Below, in pieces: positions 20,701-32,716 of a stretch of 64,000 nt of DNA. A program made the position numbers and the translations under genes. Each line of letters begins with the position of its first letter. The first letter of the stretch is position 1. The notes beneath the pieces are model-generated. The model ran no database searches. It was given only the letters and a program-made list of their open reading frames with translations, and was not told the DNA's origin. The DNA comes from Chaenocephalus aceratus (taxonomy: Eukaryota > Chordata > Actinopteri > Perciformes > Channichthyidae): positions 35,604,218 to 35,668,217 of the forward strand of contig CM043787.1 in the NCBI GenBank assembly GCA_023974075.1. The letters run 5' to 3'.

Positions 20701-23700
20701 AACGTAAGGGCGCCGTCCTGTCCGCCATGACTTCGTGAAGCGCCTCCACCAGCGAGCGGCTCGGCCTGGGCCTGCCCTGAGGCACGCTCTTCAGCGAGGT
20801 GAGGAAGAGGAGGGACATATTGTAGCTCTACTCAACCACTATTAAACAGCTACAAGGGCCACAGCTCTGCTCACACATGCTGCTGTCACACGCCGCGCTA
20901 CCGCTATCATTCATTCTCCGCCCATTAGGTACGCCACTCCCACAGCCACATGTCCTCACACACAGCGCTCTGCGAACACACTCACACACATCAGAGCTAC
21001 CGCTACACACAAAACAGTGGGGGAGTAGCTGAAATAGAACAAGCCAATGAAATGACAGTAATAATGGCCATCAGGAGGATTAAATATACAATGTCTATAT
21101 GATGTAAAAATGAATAGCAGCAAACAGTGGTGGAAGAAGTATTCACATCATTACCTCAAGTAGAAGTAGTAATACTATACTCTGAAAATACTCCATTAGA
21201 GGTAAAAGTCCAGACTTCAAAATGTTACTTAAGTAAAAGTATTATAAGCAAAATGTACCTTAAAGGTGGGGTAGGTAAGTTTCAGAAACCGGCTCGAGTG
21301 CACTAAAATTTGAAAGTACGCAGCCGAAAAGAATCCGCCCCTTCCTTCAGACTTCCTTACAGAGCACCTCCTCCAACACACATGAACGCGCACATAACGT
21401 CAGCAGACTGGAGAAAGTGGCCGCCTGTTGCTGGCGAGTCATTGAAGTACTGCTGCAATGCATGCCCAATGACGGCACGCCCAATGAGGGCACGAGATAC
21501 ATTTCTGCGTGCACGAGATGGAAGGCTGACAGACAGGGCGGCAAAAAGTACAACCAATCGATTGGTTGTACTTTTTACAGTATTACGGCTTCCACAGATG
21601 ACATTTTTTAATGGATTTTTTGTCAAAGCACTTCAGATATTCATTGCCATCGGGATGTTAAGAGCATTCCATGGAATATAACAAAAAGTGTATCTCGAGC
21701 CGGTTTCTGAAACGTACCTACCCCACCTTTAATCATCAAAGGTGTGTACTATTATTGCACTGTATAAACAGTACTGCATAATATTATATAAGCGTGTGTC
21801 AAGTGGTTTCCGTAAAACATTTTAGCAGCGGTGTTAAGTGTCAATAAATAGGGATACTCAGAGTACAAGTACCTCAAAATGTAACTAGATTACAGTACTT
21901 GACTAAATGTACTTAGTTACTTTCAACTACTAGCAGTTAAAGGTTTACGACAGGGGCCAGGATTGGCCATTAAGAGAAAAAAATGTAATAAAGTTAAGGT
22001 GAATAAAGTTAATGTTACTCACATAAAACACCTGCTCCCGCATAGAGGGCGTGTCAGGAGGGCTCTGATTGGACAGCAGCCGCTTGGTGACTGTATTGGT
22101 GGAGGACGTCTGGTCGTCCTTATCAAACGGACTAAAAGACAAAGGAAAAAGCAGGACAACGGGTGAGAAACTGAACAAAACACACCTGAACAATTGGTAA
22201 AAACTGGTAAAAGTGTTGAACTATAATAATAAAAAGGGCCAATTAGACTAATTACCTCCAGGTGACCTCCAGGTTCAGCTTCACCGTCCCGAGGTCGTTG
22301 ATGTCCACGGCGAGCGTCTGGGGCAGCGGGCAGAAGAGGTCGAGCATCTCGCAGGACACGCTGCCCACCACCACGTGATTGGCCAGGCTCTTCAGCTCCG
22401 TCACCTGGATAAACAAAACAGGAACACCTCAGCGAGAACTTCTAAGGAATGATGAAGTTAATCCATGTGATTGTTATGTTGAATTTGAGATTATTTCAGA
22501 AAAGCTTAACTCTGTGCCAAGCAAATAAACAAAACGTTTTCTATTTTTTTAAAGCTCATATGCATTCGCAAGAGATAAAATGCAAACGTTATAAATGAAA
22601 TAAAACCATCACAGTAGGATGTTGTTGTCTCGTGTAGCCACTTTTTAGCAAAGGCCTTTTTTAATGACACATTAAATCCTCCAAGATTGCTGAGTAAATT
22701 CACACTAAAGAAACAAATGTGTATTATGCACAGCTGAACAAAAATCCACACTAAATGTGATAAAGTTACTGCTGTTTGAGTCACATTTGCTAAAAGCAAC
22801 ACATCAGTTTTACGTACATATTTAGCCTCTTTAAAAATAACACTTTGAATTTGTGGCTTTGAATGTTTTCATTGGAATTGTTTACAAAGACAAACATTAG
22901 GAATAACGCTAGCCATGCCTTTTTAAATTGGATTTCCTTACCTTGATTGACAGCAGTTCTGTGACGAGAGGCAGGAAGATGTTCTCTTCCCCGTCCCATA
23001 TCTGCTTGTTGCTGACTTCCATGCGGCCTCGTAGCCTCCAGCGCTGACGCCCATAGCGCATTAGGACCTGATGGAACCAAAAACAGTGAATGTGATTCAG
23101 CACACAGACTCTGTCACAATTTGTAGCTACATCCTTGTGCTTATGATTCTTACCTCATACTGATCACCAGAACAGAGCCTTGCGAAGCCAGCGAGGCCTG
23201 AAACATGTAAAAGGAATAGAAAAATGAGAACCGTGCGAAGGCAGAGCGGATGAAAATAGGAAGTGGTAGAAAGTGACTCACCCTTCATCTTGACATGAAA
23301 TTCTCCCATCTGGCTTTCTAATTCACTCTCAAGGGAGCACATGTGCTGCAGGGACAGATGGAGGCATCGGTTTGAATAATTTAACAGAGATTTGAATTTA
23401 CAGCACACATCAATCACCTGTGATTTATATAGCCTGATGTCAAAGATTACACATTTGTATTTACAGACTGTACAGCATACAACACCCTCGCAGAGGTAAG
23501 GAAAACCCCCCCACAACAACCCACAATCAATGGGAACATTTAAGAAACCCCAGGGAGAGCAACAAAAGGAGGGATCCCAGAACCGACTGACATGAAATAA
23601 ATGTTGTATACAGAATAAACAACATAATAAATGACAACAAAATTGTGAATGTATATTAAAATGAAGGAACTAGAAGGAGGTCACAAAGCTGCCATTTGCC

Positions 23701-25039
23701 ACCAAAATGAAAAAAACATCCGCTCACCTCGGTGCACTCTCTGTAGCCCTTGTTGGCCTCACTCAGGCTCTCTCTGGCCTCCCGGCTGCCCACGGCCACG
23801 TTAAAGGCCGCCACCATCTTACTCGCTCCGTCACGCAGTCGCCGCTGTATACAGTACGCATCGTACAGCTCCTCTACCTGCAGAAGCATATATAATAATA
23901 TAGTTTATTTGTATAGAGCTTAACAGAGAACACACAAGACAGACACGATACAAAAATAAGAGACATTACATACTACTTTCAATAGGCATGAGGAAACAAT
24001 GGATGATTGCACTGTTCTTTATTCTCAACGTCAAGAATAGTGGGCCATGTAACTCAATAGTTGAGGATGAAAATAAACTTTAAAATTACAGAACAAATTA
24101 TAAGAAAGCCTTTTGACAATATTTATTGAAATAGTGGTAGTTTTATTAATTCATTTTTTCATTCAATGAAAAAGGTCAGATGTGCAAAACTATATATATT
24201 TTTGAAATAACTCTACTGAGCAATGGCAGCTTTTAACAGCACTGACACAATATCCCATTATAAATTAAACATTAGCATTAATTTAAAGTCGTGTTTGTGT
24301 CCATCTAATGAGTCCAATATTAATTCTCTTTTAGCTCTGATTTCTCCACCAACTCCTGAGGGAAATATCGTGCAGTCCTTTGGTCCATTGTTTTAATATA
24401 AATGTTGATTAGTGCAGCATCAAGGTAAAAGATTATCTATTTTTTTAATCATGTATTTATGTATACATACCTTGCTGAGGTGAAACTCCAGTCGGCGCAT
24501 AAACCTCTCGATGGCTTTCACTTGCTATAAAAAAAAAAAGGAATGATAAAACAGGACGTCTTTCTTTTATCTGTTTACAGTTTCAATGTGAATGAAACTC
24601 ACCTTGTCCAGCTCATACAAAGACCCCTGCAAAACAAAATAAAGCATTTAGCATCACAAAGTGTCAGATTAACATGCTGACTTCCAGCCTGGCACTGAAA
24701 GGAGGTCAGGCTGGAGTGACTGGTTTAACTAGAGGAGCTCTCACCAGACGACCGTTCCTCTTGTTCTCTCGTGACTGCTGACCCAGGCTGTCCAGCTCCA
24801 GCTGGTGGACCTGCAGGTACGACCTAACAACAACACAAACACATTACTGTTTAGTCCTCATTTACAAAAGCAGACGTATTCACTCCACCTGTCAGTCGTG
24901 CGTGGACTCAAGAACAAACAGACAGAGTCTGCGTTGTGTTTACTCACTGTAAGCCTCGCCGTAAGGCAGCGTAGACCTCGTCCAGCCGCTCGGGCTGCGG
25001 GATTTTAGTGGGTGGCTGTTTGGTGGAGCCTGTGAACAT
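17741..25039 (-). CDS. ripor1: RIPOR1 (FAM65A)-like Rho-effector protein, short form
   Basis: RIPOR proteins bind active RhoA/C and regulate cell polarity and Golgi positioning. Fourteen minus-strand exons join in one frame to 647 aa: 25039-24948, 24823-24745, 24626-24603, 24524-24471, 23877-23728, 23345-23282, 23197-23154, 23067-22942, 22404-22256, 22131-22023, 19504-18899, 18690-18446, 18314-18224, 17851-17741. The N-terminal half is highly conserved: [50 protein letters not shown] and [35 protein letters not shown] and [11 protein letters not shown] point to RIPOR1 rather than RIPOR2/3. A disordered acidic region and [14 protein letters not shown] follow. The frame then stops at 17741-17743, about 570 residues before the usual family end (human about 1220 aa), so the C-terminal repeat region is missing. 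The final exon could instead splice at CCCG|GTGAGAGG (17759/17758), but no receiving exon was seen. Confidence 0.85.
19623..20455. mobile_element. Diverged hAT-like interspersed repeat in a ripor1 intron
   Basis: The sequence begins TTAGGGTTGCAATTAAAGATTA and ends with GTAAGCCCTAACAA, with ATTAATTGACAAAT blocks near the right side and at 19941. This is the layout of the common fish 'GGGCTGCAACTAACGATTA' hAT-derived repeats, heavily decayed. Edges are approximate. Confidence 0.5.
20712..20818 (-). other. GC-rich open segment of unknown nature inside a ripor1 intron
   Basis: On the ripor1 strand an ATG at 20818 opens a GC3-rich frame ([20 protein letters not shown] and onward for about 20 more codons) before codon use becomes ordinary. 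An acceptor-like GAGTAG lies just before it, in a phase that could join the exon ending at 22023. It could be an alternative exon, an alternative first exon with its own CpG-rich promoter, or chance. I do not recognise the peptide. Confidence 0.25.
21122..21932. mobile_element. Old hAT-like repeat interrupted by TTAA MITE copy 2
   Basis: Left part GTGGTGGAAGAAGTATTCAC and right part AAATGTACTTAGTTACTTTC are the ends of a common teleost repeat. They are separated by a clean MITE insertion at 21260-21732. Diverged; edges approximate. Confidence 0.55.
21260..21732 (+). mobile_element. TTAA-ended MITE, copy 2
   Basis: The ends TTAAAGGTGGGGTAGGTAAG and CTACCCCACCTTTAA are inverted, and the inner arms reach CTCGAG on both sides. 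It is the longest of the three copies and carries a private perfect 34-bp palindrome at 21543-21576 (arm AAAAAGTACAACCAATC). No coding capacity; in an intron of ripor1. Confidence 0.85.
24603..24626 (-). other. 24-nt microexon of ripor1
   Basis: This in-frame exon encodes eight residues (GSLYELDK) between a TTTTGCAG acceptor and an AAG|GTGAG donor. It matches the conserved RIPOR segment LGFLYDLDKQIK, so it is real coding sequence despite its size. Confidence 0.8.
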
Positions 25040-28000
25040 CCTGCTTCCTTACAAGGCACGTTTCTCTAGGATCAAACAGGCCTGAGGGAGGGAGAGGAAC
25101 ATGGGCTCATTTCTGATAAGACCTTCAGGGTTATTTCAAGAAGCACATTCAAAATAGGCAGCAAGGAAACTGGCATGGGAAGAAATGGAAATATCATCCA
25201 GGCCATGTGATACACAATGATATCCTCATAATCCTAAAGATATGATTGAAACTCTTAAAAAGGCACTTAAACATACTAGAATAATACTGATAGGATTTAT
25301 ATTTAAAGTTTTTGATCAAAAAAAACTAACAATCCTATATAGGCTAATCCTTAATCATAAAGTCCAAACAAATAAAAATAGCAACATTACGTGAGTCTAT
25401 TCTATTTTGAATGCTTTTTTTTTTTTTTTTAAATCATGCTTTATTTATCACTTTGCTACAATGATGGCAAGGACATAGAGCGAGACAGACACATTTCTGC
25501 TCACCTGCGGAGTGGAGAAAGATTTTCACTATTCTAGCATGCTTGGAGAGTTGAGTGTAGCGCTGTGGCTTCAACAAACCCAAGGACATGTCCTGTAATT
25601 ACACAAAAAGGAGACATTAAGGACAGAAATGTCACACTTGACTTCATACCTCACTGTACCTGACAGTGCTCCGGCTCTGTGATTATCAAGGACTCTCATA
25701 ATTACAGAAGTCACAGGAAGAAAAATTGTGAAAGGGGGGGGGGGGGGTTGGAAACATACTCTTTCACTTCCTTGGTTTTGGCCACATTGTTTTGTTTAAA
25801 AGTCTGAGACTGTGAACGACACACACGCAGCTACCACAGTGGCCACCACGGACAACATGAAGGAGTACAGTCTGCTTTTGCTTCTCTTCCCCTTCCTTTC
25901 CTTCTTCTCCACCCCCTCCACATCCAGCAGCAGCGCACAGGAAGTCTCATGGCTGACTCTACACAGGAAATTCTACACAGAAGTTTGGAAGGAGAATATA
26001 AAAACTATCCCTCCGCTGTTGGTGCCAGGGTGTAAAACTCTTTTTTTACTCCAAGATAAACCAGTAAATGTGCAGATTAACAGCAGACATGGGGAACTAT
26101 AGGAAGAGAGGGTCCCGCATGGGTTTATCTGGTCACAAAAGAGATTACAGATTTAAAGCAAACTAAAGCTGTCAAGCAGGAAACCATCCCATATGGGATC
26201 TGTGAATGAGCCCATAGCACAGGACAGAGCCCATTGTTTTACACCAAACTCAAAATCAAGAGAGATTTTATAAACATATGGGATTACATATTCCACCTGT
26301 TGCAAAAGAAACAAACAGATAATGGTTTTACTTGATCAAAGCTTGTTAGGGACAACATTGCTGACATGAGAGTAAGCTGTAAACTCCCTGCTGTGACTCT
26401 ACGTTCTCCTGGACGTTGGCTCGGGGTGTAGCATGCCGGGGGTTCGGCTAAACTGCTAATCTGAGCTGCACACTGGGAGGATTAACTGGAGTTGCTCAGG
26501 GGTCAGAACGAGGCAAAGAAAAGATGCTATACCAGAGAGCCTTTACGTCAAAAAACAACACATCAACAACTACAGCTGCACCACATATTGTTTTTTTATC
26601 AGCATCATGATGTCAACTCTCACGATGAACACATCAGTAAAGATTGCTATAATGCACGAAGGGATTTTTTTTAACTAGTTGAAAGTAAATGTAAACTGAT
26701 CAAATGTAACGATTATATATTTTATTATTAGTGTTTTAGCCAATATTAGAATAGCTCTGAAATCATTTTTCTATTTTTGTTTCGTTGTAGTTAGTTTTCA
26801 GAGTGTGTTTGCTAAAAGAACAAATCCGCTAGCTAAATCAAATCTTTAGCTAATGTCTTTATTATTACAGCAAATAAATAGTTCCAAAACTGAAATAAAT
26901 GTACGTTGATTTTGTTTTAATCGTTTTTTAACCAGGCAATGATGTTTGCTTGGTTTCAGTTTACTAATACATTCACAGCTTTTTTTAGTTACAGTTTCAG
27001 ATTAATATTATAATCCTGATTTAGCACTATACTGAATATATTAGAAAAGCAGAACTGGGTACACTCTCTGTCTATGTGTCTCAAGTTATATCATGCAGCC
27101 CTAACACCAAACACTGTTATCCAAAATGGCCTAATGGCTTGTGCTGGACTGTGCCTTGCACCCTGGGGTGGGCACAGCTTTAAAAGTGCAAAGTCACAAT
27201 GGTGATACACATATTTTTTACTCTCCCACCCACCCATAAATAGCTCAGCGGCCTTCAGTAATATTAATGATTCTGAATGCCAGTTACTACTCGGTCAAAT
27301 GTGCTTTTATCCCCCCCCCCTTACATTAGAGATCATTAACTGGATTAATCCTCTCCTCAGAGCGGCGGGAACAAAGAGGACACTGTTTCCAATCACCTCA
27401 CAAGACTGGAGTTTTGTCTGAAAAAAGCCTTTGGTGCTCTCACTGCATTCACAAGCGCATGCAGTCTTGTTCAGTAAGAAGTCTGGGCCTGCAACCATCT
27501 CAGATCAGGCTGAAAATAACAATCATTTGTATTATCAAATAATCTGCCAATTATTAGATCTATTCGATTAATTGGTACAGTAACTGCCTTCCCAGTTTCA
27601 TTAAGTCCATAACCAAAAGATATTCAGATTAGAAGGATATAAAACAGAGAAAAGTAGGAAAACTCCATATGTGAGAGTTGAATTGTAATCATTTTAATAA
27701 TCAGTTGATTTTGCTTGAAAAATCAACTGATTATCAAAAAAACTGCAGATTATTATTTTGTGGATCGTCTGAAAGATAAATCAGCTAATAGTTGGAGTTT
27801 AAGAATACTGCCTTTGATTACTTTAAGGGCTGCAACTCTTGACTTTATTAAAGGCTAACTATTTTATTAGTTGATAAATAATAATATTCCCCACCTATGT
27901 TGTACATTGTTGAAGTAATTATTTTATGCAATAATGTCTAATGGTTTCAACCTCTCAAATATAGAGATGTCCTGCTTTTTTATATCACATTCACAGAATA

Positions 28001-28940
28001 AACAAATACAACAAGACATCTAAAGATACATCCTTGGACTCTGAGGAACTGGGATGGATGTTTTAAACTATTTTCGAACATTTCATAGGCCAAAAGATCC
28101 AACTATTAATCTAATAAACAATCAGCAAATCAACTAATACAAGACAATTGTTAGTTGCAGACACAAATAGATTCAATCCCACCAAGTGTTCATTGTTGGC
28201 CTGTCATCATACAAAATGGTGAAAGAAAGTCATGCATGTGACGTTTGGAGATTAGACATAATCACTACTGGAAATGATTAATTTCCTCACGATTAGTTGA
28301 TCCACTAATCGACTAACAATTGTTGCATTAGTGCAGATATAAATAACTGCGTAGCTCACACCCCATTAGACCCGGGTACATCCATACTTTGTTGTGTGTT
28401 TGAGGAAGAGGAGGAGGAGGATGAGGGGTAATGGTGTTACAATAAAAAGCAACCACTTCTACTCCAGATTACTGGATTACCCGGCGGCAGCAGCAGGCCA
28501 CTGAGGCGGATCAACACGTTCATCTATCACGGTCTTTACTCCAAGTAGAAACAGCACAGGATGGGGCTCAGAAAAACTAATTTAGGGAGAAAACCTGTGT
28601 CGTCCAGATTTGGTATTCCGCACATATCCCACCCCAGCCCCCGGAGCTCATCACAGGCCACAAAAAAAGTCCACCCCCGTCCACACCAGGACCCCCAATA
28701 CCCTGCTGCCTGAAAGTGTCCGTCCACACAACAAAACACCAGAAAAGCAGTAAGGAAATACGAGGATTAAAACCAATTACAGCCAGTTTGGTGAATATAA
28801 TTTCGATAACATCACAGGAAAGCAACTTGGTCGGACGGACTCATGACCATGTAGAGAAAAAATCTTCTTGTTGTTGTGACCTTGTCGATTAAAAGCATCC
28901 TCTTACCTCTGATTAAATGTCCGACACACCGGAGAAAACG
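25040..28940. other. Upstream region and probable 5' non-coding exons/introns of ripor1
   Basis: An acceptor-like TGATCCTAG at about 25071-25063 (minus) suggests the start-codon exon has a short 5' UTR, with earlier exons further right. A transcription start near 28.4-29.1 kb is possible but not shown. The region holds a poly(G) run near 25735-25748. Between about 27515 and 28345 it holds decayed ATTAATTG-rich hAT-type repeat copies (for example GGGCTGCAACTCTTGAC near 27829). I see no supported coding gene; a 96-codon plus-strand frame at 25812 looks like chance. Confidence 0.4.
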
Positions 28941-29834
28941 ACCGGGGTCTCATTTCCAACACGATGCTCTACACAGTTTGCAGAGGTTTACAGTTATTCT
29001 GGGCGCTGTCCCTCTCCTTGATTCGCAGTTTTTTGTGTCCACCGTCAAAGTGGTAGAAACTACCAAAGACCACTTCCGGTGGGAGGTTTTCATCATAAAA
29101 GCCGCACAAGTGAACCCGAAATTGCAGATGACATGAAAACATAAATACGCAGATATTAATAACTACAATAAAGCCAAATAAACAGGTAGAATGCCATCAT
29201 TAATGTGTAATTACATTAAAAAAGACACCCTTGGTAACATAATCATATGAAATAGAAAACATAAAATGCATCACATAAAATGGAAGATACGCTAGAGCTC
29301 ACTGTAAATAACAGTATAAAAATACAATTTATAAAATAAAATCAATATCCATACAAACAAAAAATACATGTATTTTCTTCCAAATATTTGTATAATTAGC
29401 AGCGACACGTTAGATGCCTTTTTATTGTTCTGTCTGGTGTCAATAGTTTTTTTTATTTATTTTGTATACAAATTATTCATTTACTGTAGCCTAACAACAC
29501 ATAATAAATCACATAATAAGCCATCATGTGATGTATTATAAGTGCAGATAACTTAAATAACAGTAGTTCATGATTATCTGCAAAATACCTATAACTGTAA
29601 TCATCAAATACATATAGTGGTTTCATAAGAGTGAGCTACTTTATATCCCCTCTTTAGTGTAGGCTAGTGTAAGGTGCCATGAAATAAAAACGTACATGTA
29701 ACACAAAATAACAGTGGTTGAGTGGTGTAATTAGTGCCTTTCCACCATTGCTGTAAAAAGTCACATTTTATAAATTACCTGACCATATCTGCATGTTTTT
29801 TAAAAATATTTTTAATCAAATAGATATGAAATAA
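28941..29834. other. AT-rich intergenic stretch, nothing recognised
   Basis: No coding frame of note, no repeat structure I can name, and no RNA gene. Low GC throughout except the first 150 bases. Confidence 0.4.
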
Positions 29835-30863
29835 GGCAAGGCAAGGCAAGTTTATTTATATAGCACCTTTCAACACAAGGCAATTCAAAGTGCTTTACAA
29901 AAATGAAAGACATTAAGAAAATGGCATTTAAAAACAGTCATTAAAAAGCAAAGATAATAAAATAAACATTAAAAGAGCATAATAACTGAACTCTGCTTCT
30001 CCATGTTTAGTTCTGACTCTGGGGACAGAAAGCTGACCAGTCCCTGAAGACTTCAGAGTTCTGGATGGTTCATAATTTAGCAGTAGGTCAGAAATGTATT
30101 TTGGGCCTAAACCATTCAATGCTTTATAAACCAGTAGCAGTATATTTTGAAATCAATTATTTGACACACAGGAAGCCAGTGTAAAGACTTCAGAACAGGA
30201 GTGATGTGATCCACTTTCTTAGTGTCAGTGAGGACTCGAGCAGCGGTGTTCTGAATCAGCTGATTTAGTAATTGTTTTAATGTGACTGTTGAAACTCAGG
30301 TCAGAGTCCATGACTAGACCTAGATTTATGGCTCTATCTGTTGTTTTGAACATTGCAGACTGAATCTCAGCGCTAACTTTTATACGTTCTGCCTTGGCTC
30401 CAAAAACCATTACCTTAGTTTTATCTTTGTTTAATTGGAGAAAGTTCTGACACATCCAGTCATTGATTTGTTCAATGCACGTACTCAGTGTTTGAATTGG
30501 AGCATAGTCTCCTGGTGAAATGGTTATGTAAATCTGGGTTTCATCCGCATAGCTATGGTAACTTATTTTGTTATTTTTCATTATCTGAGCCAGTGGTAGC
30601 ATGTCGATGTTAAACAGAAGAGGCCCCAAGATGGAGCCTTGAGGAACCCCACGTCATATTTGTCAACTCAGATGTGTATTTACCTATAGAAACAAAGTTG
30701 TTTCTGTCTTTTAAGTAGGATTCAAACCAATTTAGAACTGTTTCTGAAAGTCCCACCCAGTTTTCCAGTCAGTGTCAAACACGGCACTGAGATGATGTAA
30801 TAATACTAACACTGAAGTTCTGCCACTGTCTGTGTTTAAGTGAATGTCATTGAAGACCTGTGG
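29835..30863 (-). mobile_element. LINE family A, truncated copy (L2/CR1 group)
   Basis: Read on the minus strand, this holds reverse-transcriptase remnants (YADETQIYITISPGDYAP, DWMCQNFLQLNKDKTK) and the C-terminal GLGPKYISDLLLNYEPS. The 3' tail contains the block TTTATATAGCACCTTTCAAC. A deletion joins SHIKTITKSAD to the later region. The catalytic box is YADE instead of YADD. 5' truncated near 30863. Confidence 0.8.
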
Positions 30864-31634
30864 CCACTTTGTAAATTAAACCTTCTTGTAACACCAAATG
30901 AAATCACTCGTTTTATTTTGAAATGTCGCTCCTAAAACCGGAAATCATGTTTCTGCTAGTTGCTGTGGCAACAAGGATGTCTTGAGTCTGTCACTGTTTT
31001 GCTGCTTGTGCTTCGCTGGCGACGCCGTGGTGAATCTAACGGAAAAACACGGACATGCTGAGTTTCCGAGGGAGAAACAGTGTCAGCGTCTCCCAAAAAC
31101 ACAACCGACACCCAGGGGTGGTCCGGTGAAACGTGTAGGTTACATTCAGGAAGTTAAATGTATCTGGTGCACGGTGTTGGGGGCCGTTGATCCTAGTTTG
31201 TCTGAGCCGGGGCCTGGGACGGAGGAGGGGGCGGCGATGAAGGACAGCATGTGGCGCTTTCTCCTCCAGAGCTCCTACAAAACAGGACGTAGCAGCTGGC
31301 AAAAAGCAAGAGTGCTGGTTTTAATTTCCTAGATTAGTTCATTAAATAGCTGCCGGCTGAAAATAAACTGCGCTTTTTAAAGTGTGTGTATATAACAATG
31401 ATTCAGAGGGAGGTTAAGTTAAATATAACTGGACGAAAGAAAAGCGTAACATTCAAATTAACTATCACTACTAAATTAAATCATGATAGCATGCTGTCAC
31501 CACCTAACCTAACTAGCTTAACTAGCTACCTATTTTAACGGTTCTTGGCGATACTGGTAAATTTGTTTCTGCGTCATTTAGTTTATAGCTAACATCATAT
31601 CAACACTGTTGGGAGAAGTACTCAGATCCTTTAC
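30864..31634. other. GC-richer intergenic patch with open frames, unassigned
   Basis: From about 30,980 to 31,330 base composition rises, and both strands stay open (116 codons on plus, 88 on minus). Neither peptide resembles a family I know. It could be a CpG-rich promoter, a lost exon or unique repeat remnant. The last 30 bases are the start of an old repeat that MITE copy 3 interrupts. Confidence 0.25.
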
Positions 31635-31981
31635 TTAAAGGTGGGGTAGGTAAGTTTGAGAAACCGGTTCGAGATACACTTTTTGTTATATTCCATGGAA
31701 TGCTCTTAACATCCCGATAGCAATGAATATCTTAAGTGCTTTGACAAAAAATCCATAAAAAAAATTCAACTGGAGAAGCCGTAATACTGTAAAAAGTACC
31801 TACCTGGCTGTCAGCCTTCCATCGGGGCACAAATGTATCTCGTGCCCTCATTGGTCATGTGCGCGTTCGTGTGTGTTGGAGGAGGGGCTCTATAAGGAAG
31901 TGGCAGATTTTCTCCGGTTGTGTATTTTCAAATTCTAGCGATCTCGAGCCGGTTTCTCAAACTTACCTACCCCACCTTTAA
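31635..31981 (-). mobile_element. TTAA-ended MITE, copy 3
   Basis: Same terminal sequence as the other two copies, with the interior in the opposite orientation: the GATACACTTTTTGTTATATT side is now on the left. It sits inside the sequence GAGAAGTACTCAGATCCTTTAC, the start of the same old repeat that hosts copy 2. Confidence 0.85.
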
Positions 31982-32716
31982 AGGTTACCTATTGTGCAAA
32001 AACCAAATGTTCATGTTTTTATACATTAATATGTAGCCTATTCTAGTAGTCTCCAAAAATATTTTAATAAACCTGAAAAGGTGTATAACATGAGATCTTT
32101 ACTTATGTAAACAACATTTAGTTCAAGCAAAGATTTGTATAGCTTTTTGCTGTAGTTGTTGTCCAAATACATATTTTCATCTCTTAAAAACAGGGAAGTT
32201 ATCTTTACTTCATCAAATGTACATTCCTTTAGGTAAAACTTTCTGAAATTATAATATTGATTAGAAAATATTGAGTTTAACTAACGAAAACATTTTCCAG
32301 TAAAAGTTCAAAATGACATTATCTAAGACAAACGTAGCAATATCTCTCACAGTCAGCTGTAACAATAGTAAGCTTTAGCTTAGGTTACAGCAACTTCTAA
32401 AACTGTTTCCTAACTAGGAGGTTCCCAAACCTCAGAAACCACTAAAAGGCTCAAAATGTCTGTGTTGTCAGGATAAACTAAAACATGGAGCTAACCATTT
32501 TACAGAGGAATGACATTAAAGACATAGAGCTAAACACCAAGTATTGAGTTTAACAGGCCTATGATATCCACGTCCCACGGTTTAATGTTTGTGGTCTTTT
32601 TCACTAAAGGCAGTTACATCTTTTAGAAACTGGTTAACAATAAAGGGATTCTCTAGCCCTGATTCAGTAGCACCGATACTGTGTGAACAGTATCAGTAAA
32701 AGCCAATAATGGGGTC
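31982..32716. other. Intergenic stretch, nothing recognised
   Basis: AT-rich sequence without open frames, tandem repeats or element ends that I can identify. Confidence 0.4.

Noticed and set aside
21310..21681. 123-codon frame
   Set aside because: It lies wholly inside MITE copy 2; the same sequence in the other copies is not open.
25812..26102. 96-codon frame with a hydrophobic stretch near its start, possible small secreted protein
   Set aside because: No recognisable family, no splice or poly(A) support, and it lies in the 5' region of ripor1; the hydrophobic run is short and Ser/Phe-rich by composition.
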